NCBI GenBank assembly: GCA_001871195.1
Contig: MNXA01000023.1
Coordinates: 1 to 45,642, forward strand
Source: Zetaproteobacteria bacterium CG1_02_55_237
Lineage (GTDB): Bacteria; Pseudomonadota; Zetaproteobacteria; Mariprofundales; Mariprofundaceae
DNA: 45,642 nt
Direction of reading: 5' to 3'
This document shows, piece by piece, positions 45,437 to 45,642 of this stretch (positions are counted from its first letter, which is position 1; each line of letters begins with the position of its first letter). Under the pieces are notes generated by a model, which worked only from the letters and a program-made list of their open reading frames with translations, ran no database searches and was not told the DNA's origin. The position numbers were made by a program, and so were the translations under genes.

Positions 45437-45642
45437 ATGAGATTTGATGAGGCATATGGTGGTTGGCAGAGAGGCCAGTTGACCCAGGAAGAGGCGGGAC
45501 GACTGCTCGGCATGAGCGAGCGTAACTTCCGGCGTTATGTAGAGCGTTATCAGGGGGAAGGCGAAGCTGGGTTGATGGACAAGCGTTTGACGCAAGCATC
45601 CAGCCGGTGTGCCCCGGTGGACGAGGTGTTGCGACTCACCGA
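45437..45642 (+). CDS. ISNCY-type transposase, N-terminal fragment (3' truncated by window edge)
   Basis: ATG 45437 with AGGAGG at 45423-45428 opens a frame to the window end, 68 residues. It contains a helix-turn-helix (TQEEAGRLLGMSERNFRRYVERY) in shortened description, then GLMDKRLTQASSRCAPVDEV, which matches the start of ISNCY-family transposases as I recall them. Orientation is the same as the C-terminal fragment at 1-240. The two fragments are non-overlapping parts, so identity between copies cannot be measured here. Confidence 0.8.
   Translation, partial: MRFDEAYGGWQRGQLTQEEAGRLLGMSERNFRRYVERYQGEGEAGLMDKRLTQASSRCAPVDEVLRLT

Overview
The window looks like a chromosomal segment of a mid-GC Gram-negative proteobacterium. 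It holds a lipid A and outer-membrane assembly cluster (lpxA, lpxB, lpxD, lpxI, bamA, skp), type IV pilus retraction ATPases and a type II fatty acid synthesis operon. The gene content would suit a Zetaproteobacterium (Mariprofundus-like), but that is an impression without a database search. No rRNA, tRNA, CRISPR array or prophage was seen.

Layout. (1) Positions 1-320: 3' end of an ISNCY-type transposase gene and its terminal repeats. (2) Positions 420-8057, + strand: an accessory cluster of an outer-membrane beta-barrel protein, a small secreted Gly/Ala-rich repeat protein, a large secreted Thr-rich and Gly/Pro-rich repeat protein, and two large fused oxidoreductases (SDR-like + MDR-like, then SDR + aldo/keto reductase). 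I know of no described system with this set, and it is the best candidate for an undescribed one. (3) Positions 8428-16023, + strand: rpmF-plsX-fabH-fabD-fabG-acpP-fabF, then a strong terminator hairpin, pabB and a plsC-like acyltransferase. (4) Positions 16026-19360, - strand: three tandem PilT-family ATPases. (5) mazG (+), then a leftward run from thiC (26792) down through a CBS-domain gene, tsaE, queG, gph, thiE and thiD to a MatP-like DNA-binding protein with two near-matS sites, one in front of the gene and one inside it. (6) Positions 26860-30901, + strand: ygfZ, a DUF4936-like gene, two dipeptide-type ABC permeases, tadA and trxC. (7) Positions 45178 down to 30898, - strand: rpsB-tsf-pyrH-frr-uppS-cdsA-dxr-rseP-bamA-skp-lpxD-fabZ-lpxA-lpxI-lpxB, the classic translation/isoprenoid/envelope cluster. 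(8) Positions 45361-45642: 5' end of a second ISNCY-type element in the same orientation as the first.

How it fits together. The fab operon supplies acyl-ACP, PlsX and the PlsC-like enzyme lead it into phospholipid, and the LpxA/D/I/B branch draws acyl-ACP into lipid A. CdsA, Dxr, UppS, RseP, BamA and Skp cover CDP-diacylglycerol, isoprenoid carrier and outer-membrane assembly. Genes are tightly packed: many ATGA overlaps, and all three convergent junctions leave 0-2 bp between stop codons or overlap. The IS fragments at both ends mean the window either sits between two directly oriented copies or was cut inside a repeated element.
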